Positions 53,489 through 63,565 of a DNA stretch of 64,000 nt are shown in pieces. The notes beneath the pieces are model-generated. The model was given only the letters and a program-made list of their open reading frames with translations, had not been told where the DNA came from and did no database searches. The position numbers and the translations under genes are program-made. The DNA comes from Mesorhizobium sp. STM 4661 (GTDB taxonomy: Bacteria > Pseudomonadota > Alphaproteobacteria > Rhizobiales > Rhizobiaceae). Location: NCBI RefSeq assembly GCF_000359125.1, contig NZ_CAAF010000008.1:1-64000 (forward strand), given 5' to 3'. Position 1 is the first letter of the stretch. Every line of letters starts with the position of its first letter.

Positions 53489-54295
53489 TCACCCCCAGAT
53501 CATCAGCGCCACAAGCCCGACGCCGCCGACGACCAGCCGCCACCAGCCGAACAGCGCATAGCCATTGCGCGAGACGTATTCGAGCAGGAAGCGGACGACG
53601 ATCAGCGCGGTGACGAAGGCTGCGATGAAACCGACGGCGATGATCGGCAGGTCGGCGCTGCTCAGCACGTTGCGGTTCTTGAACAGGTCGAAGGCGAAGG
53701 CGCCGACCATGGTCGGGATGGCGAGGAAGAAGGAGAATTCCGCCGCCGCCCGTTTGTCGACGCCCAGCAGCAGCGCGCCGACGATCGTCGAACCGGAGCG
53801 CGACGTGCCGGGGATCAGCGACAGGCACTGGAACAGACCGATCTGCAGATAAAGCCTGGTCGGAAACCGCTCGACGTCGCGGTAGACCGGCTTCAGCTTC
53901 ATGCGGTCCACCAGGAGCAGTACCACGCCGCCGATGATCAGCATGATGCAGATCAGCCGCGGCGACTCGAACAGGATCGTCTTGATGAAATCATGCGCCA
54001 GCGCGCCGATGACGGCCGCCGGCAGGAAGGCTATGAGGATGCCGAGGGCGAAATGGCGCGTCAGCCGGTCATGCGGCAGGTCGAGCAGCATCTGCCACAG
54101 GCGGCGGAAATAGACGCTGAGGATCGCCAATATGGCGCCGAGCTGGATCAGGATCTCGAAGGCCTTGCCGGTCGAGCGAAAGCCGAGAAAATGGCCTGCA
54201 AGCAGGATATGGCCGGTGGAGGAGACAGGAAGGAACTCGGTCAGCCCCTCCAGCAGGCCGAGCAGCAGCGCTTGGACGATGGTCTGGCTTTCCAT
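53489..54295 (-). CDS. uppP: Undecaprenyl-diphosphatase UppP (BacA)
   Basis: 268 codons from the ATG at 54295. An inner-membrane enzyme that dephosphorylates undecaprenyl pyrophosphate to recycle the lipid carrier for cell-wall synthesis. Signature regions are [20 protein letters not shown] (about residues 12-31) and [20 protein letters not shown] (about 159-178), with eight or so membrane helices. Length is normal. The upstream frame is open for a long way on the complement of the GST gene, but that is not coding. It is also known to confer bacitracin resistance when overexpressed. Confidence 0.96.
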   Translation of the reverse strand: MESQTIVQALLLGLLEGLTEFLPVSSTGHILLAGHFLGFRSTGKAFEILIQLGAILAILSVYFRRLWQMLLDLPHDRLTRHFALGILIAFLPAAVIGALAHDFIKTILFESPRLICIMLIIGGVVLLLVDRMKLKPVYRDVERFPTRLYLQIGLFQCLSLIPGTSRSGSTIVGALLLGVDKRAAAEFSFFLAIPTMVGAFAFDLFKNRNVLSSADLPIIAVGFIAAFVTALIVVRFLLEYVSRNGYALFGWWRLVVGGVGLVALMIWG

Positions 54296-54469
54296 GGCAA
54301 CCTCGGCGTTCGATTGAGAGCTTGAAGGAACGGCTTGCGAAAGGGCTTGCTTGTCACGGCGCGGAACTCCCCCTATAGGTCGCAGCACCCTGACGGCCCG
54401 GTGAATCGGGCGGCCAAGACTTACCGGCGCAGCAGGCGATTTGCCAGTGCGCTCTATTATCGCGGGACC

Positions 54470-55162
54470 ATGCTGACGCTTTTTCACCACCCGATGTTCG
54501 CCACCTGCCGGTTCGTGCGCCTCGCTTTCGGCGAGTATGGCGAAGAGCTGGCGCTGATCGAGGAAAAGCCGTGGACGCGGCGCAAGGAGTTTCTGGCGCT
54601 GAACCCGGCCGGAACCTTGCCGATCCTGCTGGCCGAAGGCGACGTGCCGATCGTCGGCGCCATGGTCATCGCCGAATATCTCGACGAGACGCGCGGCGTG
54701 TTGAAGCGCGACAAGCGGCTGTTCGCCGAGGACCCGATGGAGCGCGCCGAAATCCGCCGGCTGACCGACTGGTATCTCAACAAGGCCGAGAGCGAGGTGA
54801 CCAGGCATCTGGTGCGCGAACGCGTGCTGAAGCCGGTCATGCCAGAAACGGCGGGCGGCGGCTCGCCCGATTCGGGAGCGATCCGCGCCGCCCGCGCCAA
54901 TATCCGCCAGCACATGAAATACACCAACTGGCTGGCCGGTACCCGCCACTGGCTGGCCGGCAACAGGGTGACCTACGCCGACCTCGCGGCGGCGGCGGCG
55001 CTTTCGGTGCTCGACTATCTCGGCGAGATCGACTGGCGCGAACACAGCGCCGCGCGCGAATGGTACACGCGCGTGAAATCGCGGCCATCGTTCAGGCCGC
55101 TCTTGTCCGACAGGGTGCGCGGCCTGTCGCCGGTGGCGCATTATGCGGACCTCGATTTCTAA
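54470..55162 (+). CDS. Glutathione S-transferase-family protein
   Basis: 230 codons from the ATG at 54470; the frame is open 45 codons upstream without support. The N-terminal thioredoxin fold reads [66 protein letters not shown], with the cis-Pro in GTLPIL. The C-terminal helical domain ends [20 protein letters not shown], which holds the usual N-capping Asp. Enzymatic substrate unknown. The 3' end overlaps the queG start by 20 bases; GST-queG-SDR order is common in Rhizobiales. Confidence 0.92.
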   Translation: MLTLFHHPMFATCRFVRLAFGEYGEELALIEEKPWTRRKEFLALNPAGTLPILLAEGDVPIVGAMVIAEYLDETRGVLKRDKRLFAEDPMERAEIRRLTDWYLNKAESEVTRHLVRERVLKPVMPETAGGGSPDSGAIRAARANIRQHMKYTNWLAGTRHWLAGNRVTYADLAAAAALSVLDYLGEIDWREHSAAREWYTRVKSRPSFRPLLSDRVRGLSPVAHYADLDF

Positions 55163-56303
55163 GAATGAGCCCCTGCGCGCGCTGATCGACCGCGAGGCGA
55201 AGCGCGCCGGCTTCGACGCCATTGCCGTCACCACGCCCGACGCCATCCCGCTGGCGCCAGCCAGGTTGGCCGCATTCGTCGCCGACGGTTTCCACGGCTC
55301 GATGGGCTGGATCGCCGAGACGCTCGAGCGCCGGGGCGAGCCTGCGGCGCTGTGGCCCGAGGTCCGCTCGATCATCGTGCTGGCGATGAATTACGGCCCC
55401 GACCGCGATCCGCGCGCGGTGCTGGCAAAGCGCGACCGCGGCGCGATCTCGGTCTATGCGCAAAACCGCGACTATCACGAGGTGATGAAAGGCCGGCTGA
55501 AGGAGATCGCCGGCAAGATCGTGGCGCGCGCCGGGGGCGACGTCAAAGTGTTCGTCGATACGGCCCCGGTGATGGAAAAGCCGCTGGCCGAAGCCGCTGG
55601 GCTGGGCTGGCAAGGCAAGCACACCAATCTGGTCAGCCGCGAACACGGTTCCTGGCTGTTCCTCGGCACCATCTTCACCACGGCCGCGCTTGCCCCGGAT
55701 GGCGCGGAGGAAGACCATTGCGGCTCCTGCCGCGCCTGTCTCGACGCCTGTCCGACCGACGCCTTTCCGGCGCCCTACCGGCTCGACGCGCGGCGCTGCA
55801 TCTCCTACCTCACCATCGAGAACAAGGGACCGATCCCGCATGAATTTCGCGAAAGGATCGGCAACCGCATCTATGGCTGCGACGACTGCCTGGCCGCCTG
55901 CCCGTGGAACAAGTTCGCCCGCGCCGCCTCGGAGGCGAAGCTCGTCGCCCGCGCGGAGCTGCGCGAGCCGCCGCTCGCCGAGCTGCTCAGCCTCGACGAT
56001 GCCGCCTTCCGTGCGTTCTTCACCGGGTCGCCGATCAAGCGCATCGGTCGCGACCGCTTTGTCCGCAATGTGCTGATCGCCGCCGGCAATTCCGGCAATT
56101 CTTCGCTTGGCAAGGCCGTGCGCGCGCTGCTCGGCGATGCCTCGCCGCTGGTGCGCGGCGCGGCGGTGTGGGCGCTGTCGCGGCTTGTGCCCGAAACCGA
56201 ATTTGCCGAACACGCCAAAGCGGCGGTGAAAACCGAGAGCGAAGCGGCCGTTCGAGACGAATGGCTGCTGGCGCTGCCAAGGCCGATCGAGGCGCATGCA
56301 TGA
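55143..56303 (+). CDS. queG: Epoxyqueuosine reductase QueG
   Basis: 386 codons. It performs the last step of queuosine tRNA modification, using cobalamin and two [4Fe-4S] clusters. The N-terminal cobalamin-binding part includes [20 protein letters not shown] and [20 protein letters not shown]. The clusters are in [16 protein letters not shown] and [16 protein letters not shown]-terminal HEAT-like region ([20 protein letters not shown]) follows. Length is normal. It overlaps both the GST gene and the SDR gene, forming a tight operon. Confidence 0.95.
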   Translation: MRTSISKNEPLRALIDREAKRAGFDAIAVTTPDAIPLAPARLAAFVADGFHGSMGWIAETLERRGEPAALWPEVRSIIVLAMNYGPDRDPRAVLAKRDRGAISVYAQNRDYHEVMKGRLKEIAGKIVARAGGDVKVFVDTAPVMEKPLAEAAGLGWQGKHTNLVSREHGSWLFLGTIFTTAALAPDGAEEDHCGSCRACLDACPTDAFPAPYRLDARRCISYLTIENKGPIPHEFRERIGNRIYGCDDCLAACPWNKFARAASEAKLVARAELREPPLAELLSLDDAAFRAFFTGSPIKRIGRDRFVRNVLIAAGNSGNSSLGKAVRALLGDASPLVRGAAVWALSRLVPETEFAEHAKAAVKTESEAAVRDEWLLALPRPIEAHA

Positions 56304-57193
56304 GCGGATTCTTCATTTTCGGCGCCGGCTATTCGGGCAAGGCCTTCGCCCGCGCCAACAAGGATGCCGGCACGATCTTCGGCACGACCCGTTCGCCGGA
56401 AAAATTCGCGACGTTGCGGCAGGCCGGCATCGAGCCGCTGCTGTTCGACGGCGCGCTGACGCCTGAGATCAGCGGCGCGTTGAAGAAGACGACCCATCTC
56501 GTCGTCTCTGTGGCGCCGGACGAGGCCGGCGATCCGGTGCTCAATGCAATGCGCCGGACGATCGCGGCTGGCATGCCGGCACTCGAATGGATCGCCTATC
56601 TCTCGACCGTCGGCGTCTATGGCGATTGTGGCGGCGCCTGGGTCGATGAAACGGCTGAATGCCGGCCGGTGTCGAAGCGCTCGGTCATGCGTGTCGCCGC
56701 CGAACAGGGCTGGTTGCAGCTGGGCCGGGCGATCGGCCGGCCGGTGGCGATCTCAAGGCTTTCCGGCATTTACGGTCCGGGCCGCAATGCGCTGGTCAAT
56801 CTGGAAAACGGCACGGCACGGCGGCTGGTCAAGCCTGGCCAGGTGTTCAACCGCATCCATTGCGACGACATTGCCGGCGCGCTCTGGCATCTGGCCGGAA
56901 GCAATACCGGCGGCATCTTCAACGTCACCGACAATCTGCCGGCGCCGCCGCAGGACGTCGTCGCCTATGCCGCCTCCCTGATGGGCGTCACACCGCCGCC
57001 CGAAATTCCGTTCGAGACCGCCCAACTTTCGCCCATGGCGCGGTCCTTCTATGGCGAGAACAAGCGCGTCGCCAACACGGCGATCAAGGCGGCCGGCTAT
57101 CGCTTCCGTTTTCCCGATTATCGTGCCGCCTTCGACCAGATGTGGGCTGATGGCAACTGGCGTGACGGCGAAGCGCGTAGCCCGATGAGGTAA
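56300..57193 (+). CDS. NAD(P)-dependent epimerase/SDR-family protein
   Basis: 297 codons starting in the ATGA overlap with queG. The product begins [20 protein letters not shown], an extended-SDR-like fold with the dinucleotide motif G-A-G-Y-S-G. It continues [20 protein letters not shown] and [20 protein letters not shown], where the Ser/Tyr pair is plausible as catalytic residues, though the usual YxxxK is not clear. It resembles YeeZ-type proteins. It shares a transcript with GST and queG. Substrate unknown. Confidence 0.88.
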   Translation: MSGFFIFGAGYSGKAFARANKDAGTIFGTTRSPEKFATLRQAGIEPLLFDGALTPEISGALKKTTHLVVSVAPDEAGDPVLNAMRRTIAAGMPALEWIAYLSTVGVYGDCGGAWVDETAECRPVSKRSVMRVAAEQGWLQLGRAIGRPVAISRLSGIYGPGRNALVNLENGTARRLVKPGQVFNRIHCDDIAGALWHLAGSNTGGIFNVTDNLPAPPQDVVAYAASLMGVTPPPEIPFETAQLSPMARSFYGENKRVANTAIKAAGYRFRFPDYRAAFDQMWADGNWRDGEARSPMR

Positions 57194-57253
57194 TCGAAGC
57201 GGGGCGCGCGGCGTGATATGATTCGACTTGAGTTCGCGGAGGGGTCCGGCTTC

Positions 57254-58351
57254 ATGACAATGTTGAAGCGATCATTGCCCGGCAGAACGTCGCTGAAGCT
57301 GGCGGCGGCGCTAGCCGTCCTTGCCTTGACGGGAGCGCAGCAGCCCGCAGCTGCGCAAGAATTGGCGAAAGACCTGTTCGGCGCCGAGAAGCTGCCCGCC
57401 GTGGCGGCACCGCAATCCTTCGGCTTCTACTCCAAGGGCTGCTTTGCCGGCGGCGTCGCCATCCCCATGGACGGCCCGCACTGGGAGGTGATGCGGCCTT
57501 CGCGCAACCGCCGCTGGGGCCATCCGGCAATGATCGGGCTGATCGAGAAATTGTCGCGCGACGCCGCCGCCGATGGCTGGCCCGGCCTCTTGGTTGGCGA
57601 CATCTCGCAGCCGCGCGGCGGCCCGATGCTGACCGGCCATGCCTCGCATCAGATCGGCCTCGACGCCGACATCTGGCTGACGCCGATGCCCGACAACCGG
57701 CTTTCGACCGACCAGCGCGAGAAGATGAGCGCCACCTTGCTGGTCGACGAGAAGACCCATCTGGTGAAGGACGCACTGTGGACGCCGCAGCATATGCGGC
57801 TCTTGAAGCGGGCAGCGAGCTACAAGGAAGTCGAGCGCATCCTGGTCAATCCCGGCATCAAGAAGAAGCTCTGCGATACGGTGAAGGGCGACCGCGCATG
57901 GCTGCGCAAGATCAGGCCGTTCTGGGGCCACGACTATCACTTCCACATGCGCGTCGGCTGCCAGCCCGGCTCGCCCGACTGCAAACGGCAGGAGACGACA
58001 GTGCCGGGCGACGGCTGCGACCAGTCGCTGGCCTGGTGGTTCACCGACGAACCGTGGCGCCCCAGCAAAAACCCCGACAAGCCGAAGGCGCGCGAGCTGA
58101 TGACCATGGCGAGCCTGCCCAGGGAATGCCGGGCGGTGCTCGACGCGCCTGCTCCGTCTTCGGCCGAAGCTGCGACCTATCATGATAAAGGCGGCGACAA
58201 GTCGATCGCGGACGCCACCCCTGCGCCTCCCGTCGCAGCTCCGGAACCGGCTGTCACAGGCGATGCGGGGGCGCTCCCGGCCTCGGCGAATGCCTTCGCG
58301 GCAACGCCCGAGATCGGCATCCCACTGCCGCGGCCGCGGCCGGGCAATTGA
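57254..58351 (+). CDS. mepA: Penicillin-insensitive murein endopeptidase MepA
   Basis: 365 codons from the ATG at 57254, with GGAGGGG eight bases upstream; a frame-open ATG at 57218 lacks such a site. A signal peptide ([20 protein letters not shown]) is followed by the M74 peptidase domain: [20 protein letters not shown], the zinc motif [20 protein letters not shown] with H-x-x-G-x-D, and [19 protein letters not shown]. It cuts D-Ala-meso-DAP cross-links in peptidoglycan in the periplasm. The C-terminal 70 residues are Ala/Pro-rich and end in a PLPRPRPGN tail. Confidence 0.93.
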   Translation: MTMLKRSLPGRTSLKLAAALAVLALTGAQQPAAAQELAKDLFGAEKLPAVAAPQSFGFYSKGCFAGGVAIPMDGPHWEVMRPSRNRRWGHPAMIGLIEKLSRDAAADGWPGLLVGDISQPRGGPMLTGHASHQIGLDADIWLTPMPDNRLSTDQREKMSATLLVDEKTHLVKDALWTPQHMRLLKRAASYKEVERILVNPGIKKKLCDTVKGDRAWLRKIRPFWGHDYHFHMRVGCQPGSPDCKRQETTVPGDGCDQSLAWWFTDEPWRPSKNPDKPKARELMTMASLPRECRAVLDAPAPSSAEAATYHDKGGDKSIADATPAPPVAAPEPAVTGDAGALPASANAFAATPEIGIPLPRPRPGN

Positions 58352-58436
58352 CTCTGAAGCGCCTTCCCCTTTCCCAGGTCATGCGCTAGTCAACGAAGAA
58401 CAGCGGCGGACTGCCGCAACGGGGACAGACAAGAGC

Positions 58437-59456
58437 ATGGCAGGCGACGACGACACCGTGTTGCGGTTTCCGATCCTGATCGGCGACATCGGCGGCACCA
58501 ATGCGCGCTTCTCGATCGTGCTCGACGCGAATTCCGAGGCGGGCGAACCAACCATCGTGCAGACTGCCAGTTTCAACACCATCGACGAGGCGATCCAGGC
58601 GGCGGTGCTCGACCGCTCGTCGGTGCGGCCCAACTCCGCCGTGCTGGCGGTGGCCGGCCCGGTCGACAGCGACGAGATCCCGCTCACCAACTGCCCGTGG
58701 ATCGTCAAGCCGAAACAGATGTTTGCCAGCGTCGGCATCGGCGATGTCGTGGTGCTCAATGATTTCGAGGCCCAGGCGCTGGCCGTCGTGGCGCTCGGCG
58801 AGGAGCATATGGAGAAGATCGGCGGCGATGCGCCGGAGCCCAATGCGGGACGGGTGGTGCTCGGTCCTGGAACCGGGCTTGGCGTCGCCGGCCTGGTCCA
58901 TGCGCTGAGCCACTGGATACCGGTGCCCGGCGAGGGCGGCCATATGGACATCGGGCCGCGCACGCCGCGCGATTTCGAGGTGTTTGCGCATATCGAGAAG
59001 CTGGACGGCCGCATCTCCGGCGAACAGATCCTGTCCGGGCGCGGCCTCGTCAATGCCTACCGGGCGGTGGCCAAGGCGGACGGCAAGCCGGCGCCCTTCA
59101 CCAAGCCGGCCGAAATCACCGCCGCTGCGCTGGCGAAGTCGGATCCGGTGTCCGAGGAGGCGCTCGAGATGTTCGTTACCTGCCTGGGGCGCACCGCCGG
59201 CGACCTGGCGATGGTGTTCATGAGCCGCGGCGGCGTCTTTCTCACCGGCGGCATCGCGCAGAAGATCCTGCCGGCGCTGAAGGCCGGCAATTTCCGCGCC
59301 GCTTTCGAGGACAAGGCGCCGCACAGCGAGCTGATGCGCACCATGCCCGTCTATGTCATCACCCACCCGCTGGCCGCGCTTTCCGGTCTTGCCGCCTATG
59401 CCAGGAACCCCTCGCTGTTCGGCGTCCAGACGGCGGGGCGGCGCTGGCGGGTGTAG
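58437..59456 (+). CDS. glk: Glucokinase
   Basis: 339 codons from the ATG at 58437. It phosphorylates glucose with ATP at the start of glycolysis and the Entner-Doudoroff route. [20 protein letters not shown] is the phosphate-1 motif; [60 protein letters not shown] and [20 protein letters not shown] complete the bacterial glucokinase core. Length is normal. The upstream frame is open but lies in the spacer after mepA. Confidence 0.95.
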   Translation: MAGDDDTVLRFPILIGDIGGTNARFSIVLDANSEAGEPTIVQTASFNTIDEAIQAAVLDRSSVRPNSAVLAVAGPVDSDEIPLTNCPWIVKPKQMFASVGIGDVVVLNDFEAQALAVVALGEEHMEKIGGDAPEPNAGRVVLGPGTGLGVAGLVHALSHWIPVPGEGGHMDIGPRTPRDFEVFAHIEKLDGRISGEQILSGRGLVNAYRAVAKADGKPAPFTKPAEITAAALAKSDPVSEEALEMFVTCLGRTAGDLAMVFMSRGGVFLTGGIAQKILPALKAGNFRAAFEDKAPHSELMRTMPVYVITHPLAALSGLAAYARNPSLFGVQTAGRRWRV

Positions 59457-59591
59457 AGCCCGATCCGTCCGGCAGGATCGTCCGCGACGAAGTTTCGCCG
59501 CGCTCGGCCATAGGCAAGCCGCCGCCGGGGCGCTAATAGAAGTCCCCAATATCAGCCCGGCGGCGACGCCGAACGGACAGCACGGAACGAC

Positions 59592-61475
59592 TTGAACCAA
59601 TCGCCCAAACACCAAGCGCCCAAACACCTGGCGAAGGCCCGGCCCGGCGAGGTCGTGGCGGTGGTGCGCCGTATCCTTGCCGAGAACGGACACGACTACC
59701 GGTGGTCGTACGTCTTCACCATAGTCTGCCTGTTGACCGTGTCGGGAACGACAGCGGTCACCGCCTTGATCATGAGCCCGGTGGTCAATCAGATCTTCTA
59801 CGAGCGGCGCGGCGATCTGATCGCCTGGATCTGCGCCGCGATCATGGGCGCCTTCATCCTGCGCGGCCTGGCCGGCTACGGCCAGGCGGTGACGCTTGCC
59901 AAGATCGGCAACAATCTGGTGGCGCGCTACCAGAAGCGCATCTTCGACCATCTGATGAAGCTCGGCGTCGGCTTCTTCAACGACACGCGCTCGGGGCGTC
60001 TGGCGGCGCAGATCAACGAGAACGTCAACGGCATCCGCGACCTGCTGTCGATGACGCTGACATCGATCGCGCGCGACGGCGTGACGCTGATCGGGCTGAT
60101 CTGCGTCATGATCTACCAGGACCCGGTTCTGTCCCTGAGCTCGCTGCTGATCGGGCCGCCGCTGATCTACACCGTCACCTATCTGATGCGGCGGGTGCGG
60201 CGCATCACGCGTGAATCGGTGCAGATCAACTCGCGGCTGATCGGCGCCATGCAGGAAGCCACGCAAGGCATCGCCATCGTCAAGGCCTTCACCATGGAGG
60301 ACGAGCTGTCGCGCCGCATCGGCAAGCTCGCCGACGATGCGGAGCAGCGGTCAAACAAGATCGCCCGCGTTTCGGAACGGCTGACGCCGATCTCCGAAAT
60401 ACTGGCCGGCTTCACCGTTGCCGGCGTCATCGCCTATTCCGGCTACCGGGCGACCGTGCTTGGACAGCCGCCGGGCGCCGTCTTCTCCTTCATCACCGCG
60501 CTGCTGCTCGCCTACGACCCGGCGCGGCGGCTGGCGCGCATGCAGGTCGGCATGGAGCGGGCGCTGGTCAATGCGCGCATGATCTACGAGCTGCTCGACC
60601 TCGAGCCGCAGCAGGGCGATGCACCGGGAGCGGTCGCGGCGAAGTTCACAAAAGGCGAGGTGCGCTTCAACAATGTGTCGTTCGGCTATGTCGCGGAGAC
60701 GCCGGTGCTCCAGGATTTGAGCTTCGTCGCCGCCGCCGGCAAGACGACGGCGATCGTCGGCGCCTCGGGCGCCGGCAAATCGACGCTGGTGGCGCTCTTG
60801 CAGCGCTTCTACGACGTCGACAAGGGCAACATCGAGATCGACGGCCAGGACATTTCGGGGGTGACCAAGCAGTCGCTGCGCGGCTCCATCGCCTATGTTT
60901 CTCAGGCGCCCTATCTGTTCGAAGGCACCATCCGCGACAACATCCGCTACGGCCGGCCGAGCGCCACCGACGCCGAGATCGAACGCGCGGCACAGCAGGC
61001 CGCGGCTGACGATTTCATCCGCCAGCAGCCGCAAGGCTATGACACGCCGGTCGGCGAAAACGGCGTGACGCTGTCTGGCGGCCAGCGCCAGCGCGTGTCG
61101 ATCGCCCGCGCCATCGTGCGCAATGCACCGATCCTGCTGCTCGACGAGGCGACCTCGGCGCTCGACAATGAGGCGGAAGCACGCGTCCAGCAGGCGCTGA
61201 CCCAGGTGATGGAAGGGCGCACCACCATCGTGATCGCGCACCGGCTGTCGACGGTGGTCAATGCCGACCAGATCATCGTGCTGGAAGAGGGCCGGCTGGT
61301 CGAACAGGGCACGCATGCCTCGCTGATGGCCGACCCGCACAGCGTCTATGCCCGTTTCCACCGGGTGCAGGGCAATAAGGGGCTGGGGCTTGTCGATGAC
61401 GCCAAGCCCATCCAAACTCCAGTGCCGCAACCACCGGCGCGACGCGCCAAGAGAGCGGTCGGGAGAATTTTATGA
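59592..61475 (+). CDS. MsbA-like ABC exporter (fused membrane and ATPase domains)
   Basis: 627 codons from a TTG at 59592. Residues about 30-340 form six membrane helices and coupling loops ([20 protein letters not shown]). The ATPase domain follows, with Walker [15 protein letters not shown] (about residue 395), [15 protein letters not shown] and Walker [16 protein letters not shown]. It works as a homodimer. In Rhizobiales a copy of this type next to dapB-gpmA is common. It may export lipid A core or other lipids like MsbA, but the substrate is not proven. The C-terminus is basic. It overlaps dapB by ATGA. Confidence 0.93.
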   Translation: MNQSPKHQAPKHLAKARPGEVVAVVRRILAENGHDYRWSYVFTIVCLLTVSGTTAVTALIMSPVVNQIFYERRGDLIAWICAAIMGAFILRGLAGYGQAVTLAKIGNNLVARYQKRIFDHLMKLGVGFFNDTRSGRLAAQINENVNGIRDLLSMTLTSIARDGVTLIGLICVMIYQDPVLSLSSLLIGPPLIYTVTYLMRRVRRITRESVQINSRLIGAMQEATQGIAIVKAFTMEDELSRRIGKLADDAEQRSNKIARVSERLTPISEILAGFTVAGVIAYSGYRATVLGQPPGAVFSFITALLLAYDPARRLARMQVGMERALVNARMIYELLDLEPQQGDAPGAVAAKFTKGEVRFNNVSFGYVAETPVLQDLSFVAAAGKTTAIVGASGAGKSTLVALLQRFYDVDKGNIEIDGQDISGVTKQSLRGSIAYVSQAPYLFEGTIRDNIRYGRPSATDAEIERAAQQAAADDFIRQQPQGYDTPVGENGVTLSGGQRQRVSIARAIVRNAPILLLDEATSALDNEAEARVQQALTQVMEGRTTIVIAHRLSTVVNADQIIVLEEGRLVEQGTHASLMADPHSVYARFHRVQGNKGLGLVDDAKPIQTPVPQPPARRAKRAVGRIL

Positions 61476-62299
61476 GCGGCACTTCCAACACTGACATGGG
61501 GCTGGTGGTGGTGGGCGCGGCCGGCCGCATGGGCCAGGCGCTGATCCGCGCCATCCACACGATCCCGGGCGCACGCGTCGCCGGCGCGGTCGAGCGGTCC
61601 GGTTCGGCTTATCTCGGCAAGGATGCCGGCGAGCTCGCCGGCATCGGCATCATCAACGTGCCGATCGGCGACGATCCGCTGCCGGCCTTCGCCGAGGCCG
61701 ACGGCGTGCTCGATTTCACCAGCCCGGCGGCGAGTGTCGAATTCGCCGGCTACGCGGCGCAGGCGCGCATCGCCCATGTCATCGGCACCACAGGCTGCTC
61801 GGCCGAGGACGATGCCAAGATCGGGGCTGCGGCGCGCCACGCGACGATCGTCAAATCAGGCAATATGAGCCTTGGCGTCAATCTTCTGGCGGTGCTGGTG
61901 GAACAGGCGGCGCGCGCGCTCGACGCCGACGATTTCGACATCGAGATCCTGGAAATGCATCACCGGCACAAGGTCGACGCGCCTTCTGGAACGGCGCTGC
62001 TGCTCGGCGAAGCCGCGGCCGCCGGGCGCGGCATCGCGCTTGCCGGCAACGATGTTCGGTCACGCGACGGTCACACCGGCGTGCGAAAAGCCGGCTCCAT
62101 CGGCTTCGCCACGCTGCGCGGCGGCTCGGTGGTCGGCGATCATTCCGTGATACTGGCCGGCACCGGGGAGCGCATCACGCTCGCCCATCATGCCGAGGAC
62201 CGGGCGATCTTCGCCCGCGGCGCGGTCAAGGCTGCGCTTTGGGCGCGGGGCAAGAAGCCCGGACTCTATTCGATGCGGGACGTGCTCGGGCTCGGCTGA
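61472..62299 (+). CDS. dapB: 4-hydroxy-tetrahydrodipicolinate reductase
   Basis: 275 codons, overlapping the exporter gene stop. It catalyses the NAD(P)H-dependent step of lysine and diaminopimelate synthesis. The nucleotide motif [36 protein letters not shown], the active-site [20 protein letters not shown], and [20 protein letters not shown] are all conserved. Length is normal. It is followed by the duplicated palindrome and gpmA. Confidence 0.96.
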   Translation: MSGTSNTDMGLVVVGAAGRMGQALIRAIHTIPGARVAGAVERSGSAYLGKDAGELAGIGIINVPIGDDPLPAFAEADGVLDFTSPAASVEFAGYAAQARIAHVIGTTGCSAEDDAKIGAAARHATIVKSGNMSLGVNLLAVLVEQAARALDADDFDIEILEMHHRHKVDAPSGTALLLGEAAAAGRGIALAGNDVRSRDGHTGVRKAGSIGFATLRGGSVVGDHSVILAGTGERITLAHHAEDRAIFARGAVKAALWARGKKPGLYSMRDVLGLG

Positions 62300-62311
62300 G
62301 AAATCCAGAAC

Positions 62312-62432
62312 TATTTGTCTTACGCAATTCCGGACGGAAAACCGCTACACACTTTTCCTGGAATTGCTCAAATTTGTCTTTACGCAATTCCGGACGGAAA
62401 ACCGCTACACACTTTTCCTGGAATTGCTCAAA
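62312..62432. repeat. Tandem duplication of a 60-bp palindromic element
   Basis: Two nearly identical units with a period of 60 bases (from 62321 and 62381) each contain TACGCAATTCCGGACGGAAA, a short loop, then TTTTCCTGGAATTGC. The outer arms GCAATTCC / GGAATTGC and inner arms GGAAAA / TTTTCC can form a bulged hairpin. The units differ by one inserted T in TTTGTCTT(T)ACGC. The second ends 15 bases before the gpmA start and leaves the GAAGGAG binding site outside the structure. Confidence 0.9.
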
Positions 62433-62447
62433 CCTGAAGGAGCAGAA

Positions 62448-63068
62448 ATGTCGAGAACTCTCGTGCTCGTGCGGCATGGCCAGAGCGAATGGAACCTGAA
62501 GAACCTGTTCACCGGCTGGCGCGATGTCGACCTGACCGAGCAGGGCCACAAGGAGGCCAAGGAGGCGGGCGCGAAGCTTAAGGCACGCGGCCTGAAATTC
62601 GACATCGCCTTCACCTCGGCGCTGATCCGGGCGCAAAAAACCTGCCAGCACATTCTCGACGCGGTCGGCCAGAGCGAGCTCGAGACCATCCGCGACCAGG
62701 CGCTGAACGAACGCGACTATGGCGATCTCTCCGGTCTCAACAAGGACGACGCGCGCAAGAAGTGGGGCGAGGAGCAGGTGCATGTCTGGCGCCGCTCCTA
62801 CGACGTGCCGCCGCCCGGCGGCGAAAGCCTGAAGGACACCGGCGCGCGCGTCTGGCCCTATTACCTGCACGATCTGCAGCCGCATGTGCTGCGCGGCGAA
62901 ACCGTGCTGGTGGCGGCGCACGGCAATTCGCTGCGCGCGCTGATCATGGCGCTGGACGGCAAATCGGGCGAGGAGATCGTCAAGCTGGAACTCGGCACCG
63001 GGGTGCCGATCGTCTACAAGCTCAACGCCGATTCGACGGTGGCGTCGAAGGAAGTGCTGGAGGGCTGA
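62448..63068 (+). CDS. gpmA: 2,3-bisphosphoglycerate-dependent phosphoglycerate mutase
   Basis: 206 codons, with GAAGGAG before the ATG. Core glycolysis enzyme interconverting 3- and 2-phosphoglycerate through a phosphohistidine. The catalytic His is in [40 protein letters not shown] and [20 protein letters not shown] carry the other conserved residues. It is shorter than the 250-residue E. coli form, as is usual in Rhizobiales. Confidence 0.96.
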   Translation: MSRTLVLVRHGQSEWNLKNLFTGWRDVDLTEQGHKEAKEAGAKLKARGLKFDIAFTSALIRAQKTCQHILDAVGQSELETIRDQALNERDYGDLSGLNKDDARKKWGEEQVHVWRRSYDVPPPGGESLKDTGARVWPYYLHDLQPHVLRGETVLVAAHGNSLRALIMALDGKSGEEIVKLELGTGVPIVYKLNADSTVASKEVLEG

Positions 63069-63087
63069 GCCGGCAACGGATTGCGGC

Positions 63088-63192
63088 TTTAAAGCGCGTC
63101 GTAGTTGAGGGATTTATGCGGCGCGCTTTAAATCCTTGATTTTATGCATGTCGTTGTCCCAAAACCGCTGCGCACTTTTGGGCGACATGCAT
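63088..63192. repeat. Double-hairpin intergenic element
   Basis: First hairpin arms TTTAAAGCGCG (63088-63098) and CGCGCTTTAAA (63122-63132). Second hairpin arms ATGCATGTCG (63144-63153) and CGACATGCAT (63183-63192) with inner CCCAAAA / TTTTGGG. The linker contains TTGATTTTATGCAT. It has the same layout as the element at 39240-39341 and sits between gpmA and tRNA-Leu. Confidence 0.8.
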
Positions 63193-63203
63193 TAAAAAGC
63201 GCG

Positions 63204-63232
63204 TTGACACCCACCGTCTGCCCGCTTACATG
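63204..63232 (+). promoter_or_regulatory. Sigma-70-type promoter of tRNA-Leu
   Basis: TTGACA (63204-63209), a perfect -35 hexamer, 17 bases before TACATG (63227-63232), with the tRNA 5' end 12 bases downstream. Confidence 0.7.
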
Positions 63233-63243
63233 AGCCCGCACCA

Positions 63244-63328
63244 GCCCAGATGGCGGAATTGGTAGACGCGCACGGTTCAGGTCCGTGTGCCGCAAGGCGT
63301 GGAGGTTCGAGTCCTCTTCTGGGCACCA
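63244..63328 (+). tRNA. tRNA-Leu (anticodon CAG)
   Basis: An 85-base cloverleaf with acceptor arms GCCCAGA and TCTGGGC, a type II extra arm, anticodon loop TTCAGGT (anticodon CAG, reading CUG codons) on stem CACGG / CCGTG, T-loop GGTTCGAGTCC, discriminator A and encoded CCA. Leucine tRNAs of this class are frequent integration sites for genomic islands. The sequence composition changes downstream. Confidence 0.96.
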
Positions 63329-63372
63329 AATTCCCGTTTCGAGACCGTTCGATACGGTTCAGAAGCCCAACA

Positions 63373-63398
63373 AAAAAGCCCGGTTCGCCGGGCTTTTT
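63373..63398 (+). terminator. Rho-independent terminator after tRNA-Leu
   Basis: A perfect 11-bp stem AAAAAGCCCGG / CCGGGCTTTTT with a TTCG tetraloop at 63373-63398. Confidence 0.9.
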
Positions 63399-63565
63399 GT
63401 TGCCTTGCAGTATGAGCGGTATCCGAAAGCGTGATCGCTGAAAGATACTCTTGCCGATTTCATTTCAGCAATTGATCGCTTTGGCGCAATCCCTATCTTC
63501 AAATTCTACAAGATGGCAGCAGTCCTATAGAAAGCTTGTCGATTAATCGCATCAGAGTTGGCAGA

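Noticed and set aside
53489..55375. A long minus-strand extension upstream of uppP
   Set aside because: The part beyond 54295 is antisense to the GST gene. The uppP start at 54295 is standard.
62312..62432. A possible small CRISPR array
   Set aside because: There are only two units and no unique spacers. The units are adjacent palindromes, so this is a tandem duplication of an intergenic element.
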